Positions 46,500 through 54,796 of a stretch of DNA of 64,000 nucleotides are shown in pieces. The DNA is taken from NCBI GenBank assembly GCA_031261785.1, contig JAISIZ010000020.1, positions 1 to 64,000 on the forward strand. The letters run 5' to 3'. Made by a program: the position numbers and the translations under genes. This stretch comes from Mediterranea sp. (in: CFB group bacteria) (lineage in GTDB: Bacteria > Bacteroidota > Bacteroidia > Bacteroidales > Bacteroidaceae). Under the pieces are notes generated by a model. The model was given only the letters and a program-made list of their open reading frames with translations. It did no database searches and was not told the DNA's origin. Position 1 is the first letter of the stretch, and each line of letters starts with the position of its first letter.

Positions 46500-47145
46500 C
46501 TAAATCTCTAAACTATTGTTTGTTATATCTGTGTATAGGTATTCCTTTTTTAAGGGCTTATTCTCACTCGGTTTATGAGGTCAAAGTGAAAAAATGTCAC
46601 TGCAAATATATGGAGGGAATATTAATACGACTAATATTGGGCAGCTTTTTTCAACTTATTTAATCTAAAGGTAGTTAGTTTACAAAAAAATATATATACT
46701 CTGCTATACGAGTATATGTGTTCATTAACTTTTATTCATTGTCTCTCTTTCTAACACAACAAATGGCTCCATGCGGCAATCTGCCGCGGCATTTATTAAT
46801 GGTTGTGAAAGCATGGGCCAATATATCGGCCTTTTCTTAAAAAGCCTCTAAAATGCCTTTGGTTTAGTTAATTGATATTTTTAGCCAAATTTACATCGCA
46901 TAGTACGGAGAGAAGTATTGGCATCGTTTTTCATCCCGTTTCTTGTTCGTTCTTCCTCCCATTTACAGCCGCTATCTGTACAATAATTGAATATATTTGG
47001 ATGAGTTAGTGCCCTGTATGGCAGAATATCCCGAAAAAACGCTTTAAGTTTTGTTTGGTTATAGTTTCTCGCAAAACTATATGGGATGTACGGGCCTTTC
47101 GTACGTATCCGGGGCTTGAATGAGGGTATTCCCTGATTTTTTCCG
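46500..47145. other. AT-rich gene-free stretch
   Basis: About 650 bases with visibly low GC and no convincing gene. A small hairpin GCGGCA-ATC-TGCCGC lies near 46773, and runs of A and T dominate. It may be regulatory or a decayed element. It ends at the MATE gene promoter. Confidence 0.4.
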
Positions 47146-47153
47146 TATCTTCG
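47146..47153 (+). promoter_or_regulatory. Candidate -7 box of the MATE gene
   Basis: TATCTTCG, followed by CG, lies 24 bases before the MATE start. It is the same TATCTTCGCG 10-mer as at 12811, 52321 and (minus strand) 1036. Confidence 0.45.
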
Positions 47154-47177
47154 CGTTCCTAAAAACAGACGTAATAT

Positions 47178-48524
47178 ATGGCAATAGCAAAGACACCCAC
47201 CGCGTTGGGGACAGAGAATATAGGGACACTACTGATGCAATACGCTTTCCCGGCGATCATCGCCATGACGGCGGCCTCCCTTTACAACATGGTCGACAGC
47301 ATCTTCATCGGTCGCGGCGTGGGTGCGTTGGCCCTGTCGGGTTTAGGCATCACGTTCCCGCTGATGAACCTGGCCGCCGCCTTCGGCTCATTGGTGGGCG
47401 TTGGCGCCGCCACGTTAGTGTCGGTGCGTCTGGGACAGAAGGACCACGACACGGCGCAGCGAGTGCTGGGCAACGTAGTGGTGCTCAACGTCATCTTCGG
47501 CATCGCCTTCTCGGCGGTCACGTTGCCCTTTCTCGACCCCATCCTCTACTTCTTCGGGGCCAGCAAGGATACGGTGGGCTACGCGCACGACTACATGATC
47601 ATCATCTTGCTGGGCAACGTGGTGACGCATCTCTACTTCGGGCTGAACGGGGTGCTCCGTTCGGCAGGACATCCACAGAAGTCGATGTACGCCACCATCG
47701 GCACGGTGGTGGTCAACGCCATCCTCGACCCCCTCTTTATCTACGGCTTCGGCTGGGGCATACAGGGAGCGGCCATCGCCACGGTGATCTCGCAGGTGTT
47801 GGCGCTGGTGTGGGTGTGCAGCCTCTTCACCGACAAAGAGGAGCTGCTGCATTTCCATCGGGGCATCTTCCGCCTGAAGCGCAAGATCGTGCTCGACACG
47901 CTGGCCATCGGCATGGCGCCATTCCTGATGAACCTGGCAGCTTGCTTCGTGGTGATCCTGATCAACAAGGGACTGTACTGGTATGGCGGCGACCTGGCCA
48001 TCGGGGCTTACGGCATCATCAACCGGCTGGTGTTCATCTTCGTCATGATCGTGATGGGTCTCAACCAGGGCATGCAGCCCATAGCCGGCTACAATTACGG
48101 GGCGCAGCAGTACGACCGGGTGACGCGGGTGCTGAAGATCACCATCTGGGCGGCCACCATCATCACCACGGTGGCTTTCTTGGTGGGAATGTTCATGCCG
48201 CGGCTGGCGGTCTCCATCTTCACCCGCGACCAGGAACTGATTCGCCTCTCGGTGGAGGGCTTCCGCATCGTGGTGGCCATCTTCCCCTTCGTGGGCTTCC
48301 AGATGGTGACCTCCAACTTCTTCCAAAGCATCGGTATGGCACGCAAGGCCATCTTCCTCTCCATCTCCCGCCAGGTGCTGGTGCTGGTGCCTTGCCTCAT
48401 TTTCCTCCCCCGCGCGTTCGGGCAATGGGGCGTATGGGTGAGCATGCCCGTGTCCGACCTCGTGGCGAGCGTCATTGCCGGGGCGATGCTATGGGCGCAG
48501 TTCCGAAAATTCAAGCGACAATAA
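47178..48524 (+). CDS. MATE family efflux transporter
   Basis: A 448-residue membrane protein with 12 hydrophobic segments in two related halves. MATE features include the N-terminal YAFPAIIAMTAASLYNMVDS, the FGSLVGVGAATLVSVRLG stretch and GLNQGMQPIAGYNYGA in the second half. It would export cationic drugs or metabolites using an ion gradient. It is a monocistronic gene with a promoter at 47146. Confidence 0.93.
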   Translation: MAIAKTPTALGTENIGTLLMQYAFPAIIAMTAASLYNMVDSIFIGRGVGALALSGLGITFPLMNLAAAFGSLVGVGAATLVSVRLGQKDHDTAQRVLGNVVVLNVIFGIAFSAVTLPFLDPILYFFGASKDTVGYAHDYMIIILLGNVVTHLYFGLNGVLRSAGHPQKSMYATIGTVVVNAILDPLFIYGFGWGIQGAAIATVISQVLALVWVCSLFTDKEELLHFHRGIFRLKRKIVLDTLAIGMAPFLMNLAACFVVILINKGLYWYGGDLAIGAYGIINRLVFIFVMIVMGLNQGMQPIAGYNYGAQQYDRVTRVLKITIWAATIITTVAFLVGMFMPRLAVSIFTRDQELIRLSVEGFRIVVAIFPFVGFQMVTSNFFQSIGMARKAIFLSISRQVLVLVPCLIFLPRAFGQWGVWVSMPVSDLVASVIAGAMLWAQFRKFKRQ

Positions 48525-48900
48525 AAAAAGGGGGACATACCAAACAATGGCACGGCCCTCTTGAAAAAAGGTTATGAAAAAGGTTGGTTGATTACTCTAA
48601 CCAAAAAGCATATCATAGATTTGTGCTTGGATTGTAGGAAATCCGACCAGAACTCTTCTAATGTCTGCTTCGCCGCGAAGATACTGCTTAACAACGGGTA
48701 AGCCCGATAATATTCCGCCGACTATTGGTACTATTCCCCCAAAAAGCTACGCACGCGCCGTATGAAAGTTTGCGAGGCCGAAATACTTCATACGCAGATT
48801 CGCGAGAAGCTGGAAGCCCGTATTGCCGCAGTCAGTGCCACCCTTAAAAGAAGGGATAAGCGATTCAAGGTAGACGCGGAAAATACCCAGCCTGATTATT

Positions 48901-48995
48901 CACGGCCGTCACTCGCCCCGTTCACGGCCGTCATCAGCTCCGTTCACGGCCGTCTTTGTTAAAATCACGGCCGTCTTTTTTCAAGTCACGGCCGT
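48901..48995. repeat. Five phased palindromic sites (ACGGCCGT)
   Basis: CACGGCCGT occurs five times, starting at 48901, 48923, 48945, 48966 and 48987 (spacing 22, 22, 21, 21). ACGGCCGT is a perfect 8-base palindrome; the spacers differ in sequence. The period is two helical turns, so all sites face one side of the DNA. It lies between the MATE gene end and the convergent AraC gene. 48525-48900 has no recognisable gene. Confidence 0.88.
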
Positions 48996-49084
48996 GATTT
49001 GTGGGATATGTGCGCAAAGCTACTTTCAGAAACAAGGAGTTGGCATTAGTCATGGAGCTGCTCATCCGCCGACTATCGCACATG

Positions 49085-49116
49085 AAAAAAACGCGCCGTA
49101 ACCTCTACGACGCGCT
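49085..49116 (-). terminator. Terminator downstream of the second AraC gene
   Basis: On the minus strand AGCGCGTCGTA-gaggt-TACGGCGCGT (one mismatch) ends in six or seven T (plus-strand A run 49084-49090). It lies about 160 bases past the gene's stop. Confidence 0.6.
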
Positions 49117-49276
49117 TCCAGACTTTATGAACTTCTTCTTCATATCAAAAAGAAGAACCAAAAGAGAGAGAATCTGTTCTTTAAATCCCAATATGTGGTA
49201 ACATGGGCACAAAGATAGCTTGTTTCCAAGAGCGAATCCGATACGATTCGTTCATAAATAGATGAAATTGGGGTAT

Positions 49277-50182
49277 TTACAAAAGTTTTTTGTAATTCTT
49301 CCGAAATTCACTGGGGGTAAGCCCTTTGGCTTGCTTGAAACTACGGTTGAAATTGGAGAGGTTACCAAAGCCACATTTGTAACAGATGTCCACCACGCTA
49401 TCCTCGCTCTCGAGCAGCAACCGGGCGGCTATCCCGAGACGAATGTCGACAAGCAGCCTGAGAAAGCTCTTCGAGGTGTGCCGGCGGATGAAGCGGGAGA
49501 AGGAAGAGACACTCATGTTGAGCAGCGCGGCCACGTCGTGAATATAGATATGCTCGTCGTAATGCTTGCGCAGGTAGTCGATGACCGTCTCCAGGCGCAC
49601 GTCGAACTCCAGAGGCTGACGATGGGTGTAGACGTTGCTGGCCAGTTGCCTGATGCCTGGGGAGACCGACAGCTCGTAAAGGATGTGCAGGAGCTTGGTC
49701 ATGGCGAAGAAGCCCACCTGCTCCTTGACAAATTCCCGTATCATGGGGCGCACGCGGTCGACGGTAGCGCGGTCGAAGGTCACGCCGTTCTTAGCCATCC
49801 GGAAGAGGTTGCGCAGATTGGAGAATTGCTCTTTCTCCAGTATCTGGTCGACCAGGAATTCCGGATGCAGCTGAATGGTCACTTCATGGATTTTCTGCCC
49901 CGACGGGGCGTCCCCGTGGTTCACCCAAGCATACTCCAGGTTGGGATTGGCGATGAAAACCAAGTCCTCGTCATCGATCAGCTCCTCCGAATCGCCCACG
50001 ATGCGCAAGGCACCCTTGGCGTGCTCTATCAAGTTGAGTTCGGCTTCTTGGCGGACGTGCAGGGGGAGAGTGAAAGATTTCTTGTTGCGCTCGGAGATAC
50101 TAAAGCAATCTCTCGCCGAAAGGGGAGCGATTTCTTCTATTGTTTTCGTTTTAGGCTGCTTCATGCTTTTATTCTGGTTCAT
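49277..50182 (-). CDS. AraC family transcriptional regulator (second paralogue)
   Basis: A 301-residue regulator of the same type as that at 140-1006, with an N-terminal cupin-like sensor half (residues about 40-120, with GALRIVGDSEELIDDEDLV) and a C-terminal HTH (DICYKCGFGNLSNFNRSFK, TPSEFRK). No obvious target gene is adjacent: the neighbours are ispF and the MATE array. The start could also be the Met at 50164; I chose the upstream ATG at 50182. Ligand unknown. Confidence 0.88.
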   Translation of the reverse strand: MNQNKSMKQPKTKTIEEIAPLSARDCFSISERNKKSFTLPLHVRQEAELNLIEHAKGALRIVGDSEELIDDEDLVFIANPNLEYAWVNHGDAPSGQKIHEVTIQLHPEFLVDQILEKEQFSNLRNLFRMAKNGVTFDRATVDRVRPMIREFVKEQVGFFAMTKLLHILYELSVSPGIRQLASNVYTHRQPLEFDVRLETVIDYLRKHYDEHIYIHDVAALLNMSVSSFSRFIRRHTSKSFLRLLVDIRLGIAARLLLESEDSVVDICYKCGFGNLSNFNRSFKQAKGLTPSEFRKNYKKLL

Positions 50183-50199
50183 GTTGGGAAAACCAGTCG

Positions 50200-50231
50200 C
50201 AAAAGTAGCCCAAAACGAGTGGATAGCCAAA
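50200..50231 (-). promoter_or_regulatory. Promoter of the second AraC gene
   Basis: On the minus strand TTTG (50231-50228) and TACTTTTG (50207-50200, exact TAnnTTTG) are 20 bases apart, a full Bacteroidales promoter 18 bases before the 50182 start. Confidence 0.65.
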
Positions 50232-50334
50232 CGAAGTAAGGCTAATTCTATGTTATTACACAAATTTAATCCTTGACCTCCCATACCTGGCAACCCATTC
50301 CCGCGGCAATGTACGCCGCCACGTACGTGCGAAG

Positions 50335-50814
50335 CTATTTTCCGCGAATCAACACGGTGGCGTAGGCCGACATGCCCTCTTCCCTGCCCGTGAAACCCAG
50401 CTTCTCGCTGGTGGTGGCCTTGATGGAGATGTCGTCCTCGTCGATGCCCATCACCTGCGCCATGGCGCTCCGCATCCGCGGTATGTGAGGGTTCAGCTTG
50501 GGCCGCTCGGCGCATACGGTGGCGTCGATGTTGCCCACTTCGTAGCCCTTGGTGGCGATGAGTTCCACGGTTTTGCGCAATAGGATCTTGCTGTCGATGT
50601 TCTCGAACTTCCCGTCGGTGTCGGGGAAGTGGTACCCGATATCGCGCATGTTGGCCGCTCCCAGCAGGGCGTCGCATACGGCATGCAGCAGCACGTCGGC
50701 GTCGGAGTGTCCCAGCAATCCTTTGTCATGTTCCAGCCTGACACCGCCCAGCCATAGCTCCCTCCCCTCCACGAGGCGGTGTACGTCGAATCCGAATCCT
50801 ACTCTGATTTTCAT
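50335..50814 (-). CDS. ispF: 2-C-methyl-D-erythritol 2,4-cyclodiphosphate synthase
   Basis: A 159-residue enzyme of the non-mevalonate isoprenoid pathway. Metal-binding DVH is at residues 10-12 (GFGFDVHRL), then LLGHSDADVLLHAVCDALLGA and GDIG-like RDIGYHFPDTD, and C-terminal ATTSEKLGFTGR. Size is normal. It is the last gene of a rex-FAH-ispF unit on the minus strand, 24 bases after the previous gene. Confidence 0.97.
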   Translation of the reverse strand: MKIRVGFGFDVHRLVEGRELWLGGVRLEHDKGLLGHSDADVLLHAVCDALLGAANMRDIGYHFPDTDGKFENIDSKILLRKTVELIATKGYEVGNIDATVCAERPKLNPHIPRMRSAMAQVMGIDEDDISIKATTSEKLGFTGREEGMSAYATVLIRGK

Positions 50815-50838
50815 GTCCCTTATTCTTGTTTTTTGTTC

Positions 50839-51453
50839 TTATCGAATGTTGAACTCCAGCAGTTTCTCCCCTTCGAGGAATCCCTGCAGGTGTTGTCCCA
50901 CGCGCACGGGTCCTACGCCCGCCGGTGTCCCGGTATAGAGCAGGTCGCCCGTCTTCAGCGTGACGAACTGGCTGACGTAAGCCACGATTTCGTCCACTTT
51001 GAATATCATGTCGCCGGTGTATCCTCGCTGCGCCTCTTGCCCGTCGATGTCGAGGCTGAAGTGTAGGTCCTGTATGTCGGCGAAGCGGTCGATGGGGACG
51101 AAGCGCCCGATGGCCGCCGAATTGTCGAATCCCTTGCTCAGCTCCCACGGGTTGCCTCGTTCGCGCAGCTTTCGTTGCAGGTCGCGGGCGGTGAAGTCGA
51201 TGCCCACCGTCAGCGCGTCGTAGTAGCGGCGCGCGAAGCGGAGGCCGATGTTCTTCCCTTGCCGGCCTATGCGTACCACCAGCTCGGTCTCGTAGTGTAC
51301 CTCCTCGGAGAAGTCGGGGATGAAGAATGGGCGTCCGTCGGTGAGTAACGCCGAATCGGGCTTCATGAAGATGACCGGTCGCTCGTTCGCCCGCGTGTGT
51401 CCCATCTCCTGGTTGTGCATGGCGTAGTTCATTCCTACGGCGATGATTTTCAT
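50839..51453 (-). CDS. Fumarylacetoacetate hydrolase family protein
   Basis: A 204-residue enzyme of the FAH fold (HpcE/YcgM type): metal-binding and catalytic signature FMKPDSALLTDG, EVHYETELVVRIG, GIDFTARDLQ and a final GTPAGVGPVRVGQ. Related enzymes decarboxylate or hydrolyse oxo-acids such as oxaloacetate or acylpyruvates. Substrate cannot be told. It lies between rex (57-base gap) and ispF. Confidence 0.9.
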   Translation of the reverse strand: MKIIAVGMNYAMHNQEMGHTRANERPVIFMKPDSALLTDGRPFFIPDFSEEVHYETELVVRIGRQGKNIGLRFARRYYDALTVGIDFTARDLQRKLRERGNPWELSKGFDNSAAIGRFVPIDRFADIQDLHFSLDIDGQEAQRGYTGDMIFKVDEIVAYVSQFVTLKTGDLLYTGTPAGVGPVRVGQHLQGFLEGEKLLEFNIR

Positions 51454-51510
51454 TGTCTGTCTTCTTTTAATGGGGTATGTATATCCGTAATGGGGAGCGT
51501 ATATCTCCGT

Positions 51511-52167
51511 TTATTCTTTTTCGGTCAGGTTCAGGCGGTTGAACATCAGCGCGAGGTGGGCGTAGATGGAGGTGTTCTGCACCACGATGTTCTCGGGCAC
51601 GCGAATGCGGAAGGGGGTGAAGTTCCATACGGCCTGTATACCTCCGTCCACCATCTTATCGGTCATCTCCTGGGCGATGTTGATGGGCACGGTGAGCACG
51701 CCGATGCGTACGTTGCCAAACTCCTTCGTCTTCGTTTCGAAGAGACTGGGGTGAAAGATGGGTATGCCGTTCACCGCGGTGCCTACCAGCAGGGGGTTGA
51801 TGTCGAAGGCCGCCACGATCTTCAGTCCGAAGTGCGACAGTCCCGAGTCGTGCAGCAGGGCGCCTCCCAGGCTCCCCACGCCGAAGAGGAACGCTTCGTG
51901 CGGGTGGCTGAACTCGAGAAAGTTCTCCAGCACGTCGATCAGCGCGTCGATGCTGTATCCCACCCGGGTACGTCCCGAGATGTTGACGTACGAGAGGTCT
52001 TTGGCGATCTGTGAGGCGTCGATATTGATATCTTTCGATATTTGGGTAGAGGAGACATACTGTTCTCCCCTCTCTTTCATCAGCTTGATATTCGACAGAT
52101 ACCACGGCAACCTGCGCAAGGTAGGTTCCGGTATCTTATCTGTTTCTTTTCTGGCACGGGTGCTCAT
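51511..52167 (-). CDS. rex: Redox-sensing transcriptional repressor Rex
   Basis: A 218-residue NADH-sensing repressor. Residues 15-85 are the winged helix (SSTQISKDINIDASQIAKDL), and 90-218 a Rossmann fold with GVGSLGGALL. Rex represses fermentation and respiration genes and is released by high NADH. It heads the unit rex-FAH-ispF. Confidence 0.95.
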   Translation of the reverse strand: MSTRARKETDKIPEPTLRRLPWYLSNIKLMKERGEQYVSSTQISKDINIDASQIAKDLSYVNISGRTRVGYSIDALIDVLENFLEFSHPHEAFLFGVGSLGGALLHDSGLSHFGLKIVAAFDINPLLVGTAVNGIPIFHPSLFETKTKEFGNVRIGVLTVPINIAQEMTDKMVDGGIQAVWNFTPFRIRVPENIVVQNTSIYAHLALMFNRLNLTEKE

Positions 52168-52192
52168 ATATTCTATAAGATTTTCCTATCCG

Positions 52193-52222
52193 CAAAAATA
52201 CGCTATTTTTCGGTACTGGCAA
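52193..52222 (-). promoter_or_regulatory. rex promoter
   Basis: On the minus strand TTG (52222-52220) and TATTTTTG (52200-52193, exact TAnnTTTG) are separated by 19 bases. The start codon is 26 bases downstream. Confidence 0.65.
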
Positions 52223-52320
52223 TCTATTCTCCCTTTTCCTTAATAGAGATTATACTAAAATAATGATTGGGAGTGAGTGATTAGTGATTGACACTTTATG
52301 TTCAGGCACGGATTTCTGCG

Positions 52321-52328
52321 TATCTTCG
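52321..52328 (+). promoter_or_regulatory. -7 box abutting the SUI1 start codon
   Basis: TATCTTCG (then CG) ends only 4 bases before the ATG at 52333. If it is the real -7 element, transcription would begin at or one or two bases before the start codon and the mRNA would be leaderless. No good -33 match. Confidence 0.4.
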
Positions 52329-52332
52329 CGCC

Positions 52333-52683
52333 ATGAAGAAGAACGACTGGAAAGACCGCCTGAACGTGGTTTACTCCACCAACCCCGATTTCCGTTACCA
52401 GACGGATGAAGAAGAAGCGTCGGCCACCATCGACAAAGGCAGGCAGAATCTCCGCGTCGCCATCGACCGCAAGAATCGCGGCGGCAAAGTGGTGACACTC
52501 GTCACCGGGTTTGTCGGCACCGACGACGACCTGAAAGCGCTCGCCCGCCTGTTGAAAGGTAAATGTGGCGTGGGCGGCTCGGTCAAGGATGGCGAAATCG
52601 TGATACAGGGCGACTTCAAGGCCCGGATCGTGGAGCTACTCCTCAAGGAAGGCTACGCACGCACGAAAGGCAGCGGCGGCTAA
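52333..52683 (+). CDS. Translation initiation factor SUI1 family (YciH-like)
   Basis: A 116-residue protein of the eIF1/SUI1/YciH family: residues about 40-110 with LRVAIDRKNRGGKVVTLVTGF and LLKGKCGVGGSVKDGEI. Bacterial members bind the small ribosomal subunit or regulate initiation. I chose the ATG at 52333 because it begins the conserved MKKNDWKDRL; a longer frame upstream lacks homology. The 3' end overlaps the convergent DMT gene by 4 bases. Confidence 0.93.
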   Translation: MKKNDWKDRLNVVYSTNPDFRYQTDEEEASATIDKGRQNLRVAIDRKNRGGKVVTLVTGFVGTDDDLKALARLLKGKCGVGGSVKDGEIVIQGDFKARIVELLLKEGYARTKGSGG

Positions 52684-53594
52684 CGCCGGCTCACCAACGC
52701 CACGCTGGCCAGGATCACCGCCAGTCCCGCCATTTGCGTCACGCTGATGTGCTCGCCCCCGAACACGCCGCCAAAAAAGACGGCGATGAGCGGATTGACG
52801 TAGGCGTAGGTGCCCACCTCGGCGGCGGGACGCACCTTGAGCAACCAGATATAGGCGGAATAGGCGAGAATGGAACCGAACACCACGAGGTAAGCCAGCG
52901 TCAGCCAGGTGGTGGCAGGCGTAGTCGCGAAGTTGGTCTCCCCCACCTCTCCCCGGAAGAGGGCGCAAGCCCAGAAGACACCGCCCGCGATAATCATTTG
53001 CCAGGCCGTGCCGCCAAAGGCGTTCACCGCCTCGGCATCGCCGGATCGATACTTGGCGTAGAGCGTCCCCAGCGCCCACGACAGGCAGCCGAAGACGAGG
53101 ATGAGCACGCCGCGGGTGCTCACGGAATCGTCGCCCGCCGCGGCCTGCTCGGCATACAGCATCACCACGCCGAAAAAACCCAGCACGATGCCACCCACGA
53201 TGGAGAGGCTGCGGAAGTTGCGCCTCCACATCGGCGCGTCCAGCGCCATGATCCAGATGGCGGTGGACGAGGCGATGATGGCCACCAAGCTGCTGCTGAC
53301 GTACCGTTGCGCCAGCATGATGACGGCTTGGTCGATGAAGAGCAGCACCACGCCGCTCACGGCCGACTTGCGGATCAGCTCCCACGCGAACACCCGCTCC
53401 CTGCGCCACCCGCACCACGCCAGCAACAGCAAGCCCGCCGTGGTGAAGCGCAGCGCCCCCAGCACGAACGGTGGCAACTGCCGCATGGCCACGCCGATGA
53501 AGTAATAGGTCGATCCCCACACCACGTAGATGAGGAAGTAGGCCACGACGATGGCGATGGCGGCTGGAGCGGCGGAGGGGCGTTCGGGTCCCAT
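52680..53594 (-). CDS. EamA/DMT family transporter
   Basis: A 304-residue inner-membrane protein of two EamA repeats with 10 hydrophobic helices (YFLIYVVWGSTYYFIGVAMR near the start, WALGTLYAKYRS in the middle, ALVSRR end). Such exporters move metabolites or amino acids. It lies 6 bases after the PatB-like gene on the same strand, so it is probably in one operon with it and may export a sulphur compound or amino acid, which is inference only. Confidence 0.9.
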   Translation of the reverse strand: MGPERPSAAPAAIAIVVAYFLIYVVWGSTYYFIGVAMRQLPPFVLGALRFTTAGLLLLAWCGWRRERVFAWELIRKSAVSGVVLLFIDQAVIMLAQRYVSSSLVAIIASSTAIWIMALDAPMWRRNFRSLSIVGGIVLGFFGVVMLYAEQAAAGDDSVSTRGVLILVFGCLSWALGTLYAKYRSGDAEAVNAFGGTAWQMIIAGGVFWACALFRGEVGETNFATTPATTWLTLAYLVVFGSILAYSAYIWLLKVRPAAEVGTYAYVNPLIAVFFGGVFGGEHISVTQMAGLAVILASVALVSRR

Positions 53595-53600
53595 GGCGTG

Positions 53601-54746
53601 TCAGCCCAGCGTACGCTTGATGATGTCCAGTCCCTTGAGCATCTGTTGCCGCGGGCAAGCGATGTTAAGGCGGATGAATCCTTCACCCGCCGCGCCGTAC
53701 ATGGTGCCCTCGTTGACTTTCAGCCCGTCGGCGAGCAACGCTTTAGCGAGTTCGTCCGAGGTGCGTCCCAACGCCGAGCAATCGACCCACACGAGGTACG
53801 TGCCTTCCAGCGGAAGCACGGTGAGGCTGGGCAAGTGCTCGTGGAAGAACGCCTTGAGCCGGAGGTAATTGTCCCAGAGGTAGAGCTTCAGCGCGTCGAG
53901 CCACTCCTCACCCTGGTTGTACGCCGCGATGAGGGCGTCGGTGGCGAAGGCGTTGAGGTCGCACACTTCGTTGATGTTGAGCGCGCGGTCTACCCGGCGG
54001 CGTAGCTCGACATCCTTCACCCAGATGTTGGCGATGTGCAGTCCGGCGATGTTGAACGTCTTGGTGGGTGCCGAACAGGTGATGGAGTTGTCGGCGTCGA
54101 TGGAGGCGAAAGGGATGTGGCGGTGAGGCGCGAAGGCGAGGTCGCAATGGATCTCGTCGGAGAGCACGAGCACGTCGTGCCGCCGGCAGATGTCGGCCAC
54201 TCGCGTCAGCTCCTCGCGTGTCCACACCCTCCCCGCGGGGTTGTGCGGGTTGCAGAGGAGGAAGATTTTCGCCTTCGGGTCGGCCGCCTTGCGTTCCAGG
54301 TCGTCGAAGTCCATGGTGTAGCGACCCTCGCTGTACGTCAGCTCGCTCTCGAGAATTTCGCAGTCGTTGTTGCGGATGTTCGAGAAGAAGCAATTGTACA
54401 CGGGCGGCTGGATGATGACCCGGTCGCCTTTCCGCGTGAAGGCCATGATGATGGCACTCACCGCCGATACCACGCCCGTGGTGTAGAGCAGCCATTCGGG
54501 GGGCACGTCGAAGCCATGCCTCCGCCCAAACCAGTGGCTCACGGCCTCGCCCGCCTCGGCGGGTGTCTTGGCGTAGCCAAAGACTCCATGTTCCACTCTC
54601 CGGGCCAACGCCTCGATGATGGGCGGTGCCGTCCGGAAATCCATGTCGGCCACCCACATCGGTATGGTGTGGTCATTGGGAAGCGAATCCCATTTGTACG
54701 CCCCCGTACCGCGGCGGCGAACGATTTCGTCGAAGTTATATTCCAT
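53601..54746 (-). CDS. MalY/PatB family PLP C-S lyase
   Basis: A 381-residue fold-type I PLP enzyme. The PLP lysine is K229 in SAPTKTFNIAGLH; the PatB/MalY hallmarks IPMWVADMDF (residues 28-37) and NPHNP (166-170) are intact. Members are cystathionine beta-lyases that split C-S bonds, giving methionine precursors or hydrogen sulphide. It is followed after 6 bases by the DMT exporter, and lies downstream of the DUF3737 gene (50-base gap). Confidence 0.93.
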   Translation of the reverse strand: MEYNFDEIVRRRGTGAYKWDSLPNDHTIPMWVADMDFRTAPPIIEALARRVEHGVFGYAKTPAEAGEAVSHWFGRRHGFDVPPEWLLYTTGVVSAVSAIIMAFTRKGDRVIIQPPVYNCFFSNIRNNDCEILESELTYSEGRYTMDFDDLERKAADPKAKIFLLCNPHNPAGRVWTREELTRVADICRRHDVLVLSDEIHCDLAFAPHRHIPFASIDADNSITCSAPTKTFNIAGLHIANIWVKDVELRRRVDRALNINEVCDLNAFATDALIAAYNQGEEWLDALKLYLWDNYLRLKAFFHEHLPSLTVLPLEGTYLVWVDCSALGRTSDELAKALLADGLKVNEGTMYGAAGEGFIRLNIACPRQQMLKGLDIIKRTLG

Positions 54747-54796
54747 GATGGTAGTTTATTTATTGAATGTTTTTATGAATGTCTCCTTGACGCGCG

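Noticed and set aside
46370-46663. 97-codon open frame
   Set aside because: It begins inside a strong hairpin, has no recognisable features and spans AT-rich DNA; a structured RNA fits better.
48762-48962. 66-codon frame ending in the ACGGCCGT array
   Set aside because: The C-terminal part is only repeat translation and the rest shows no family.
30311-48995. Repeat arrays as CRISPR loci
   Set aside because: Units are too short or contiguous (22 or 41 bp without unique spacers, or 9-bp palindromes with 12-13-bp gaps), and no cas gene is present.
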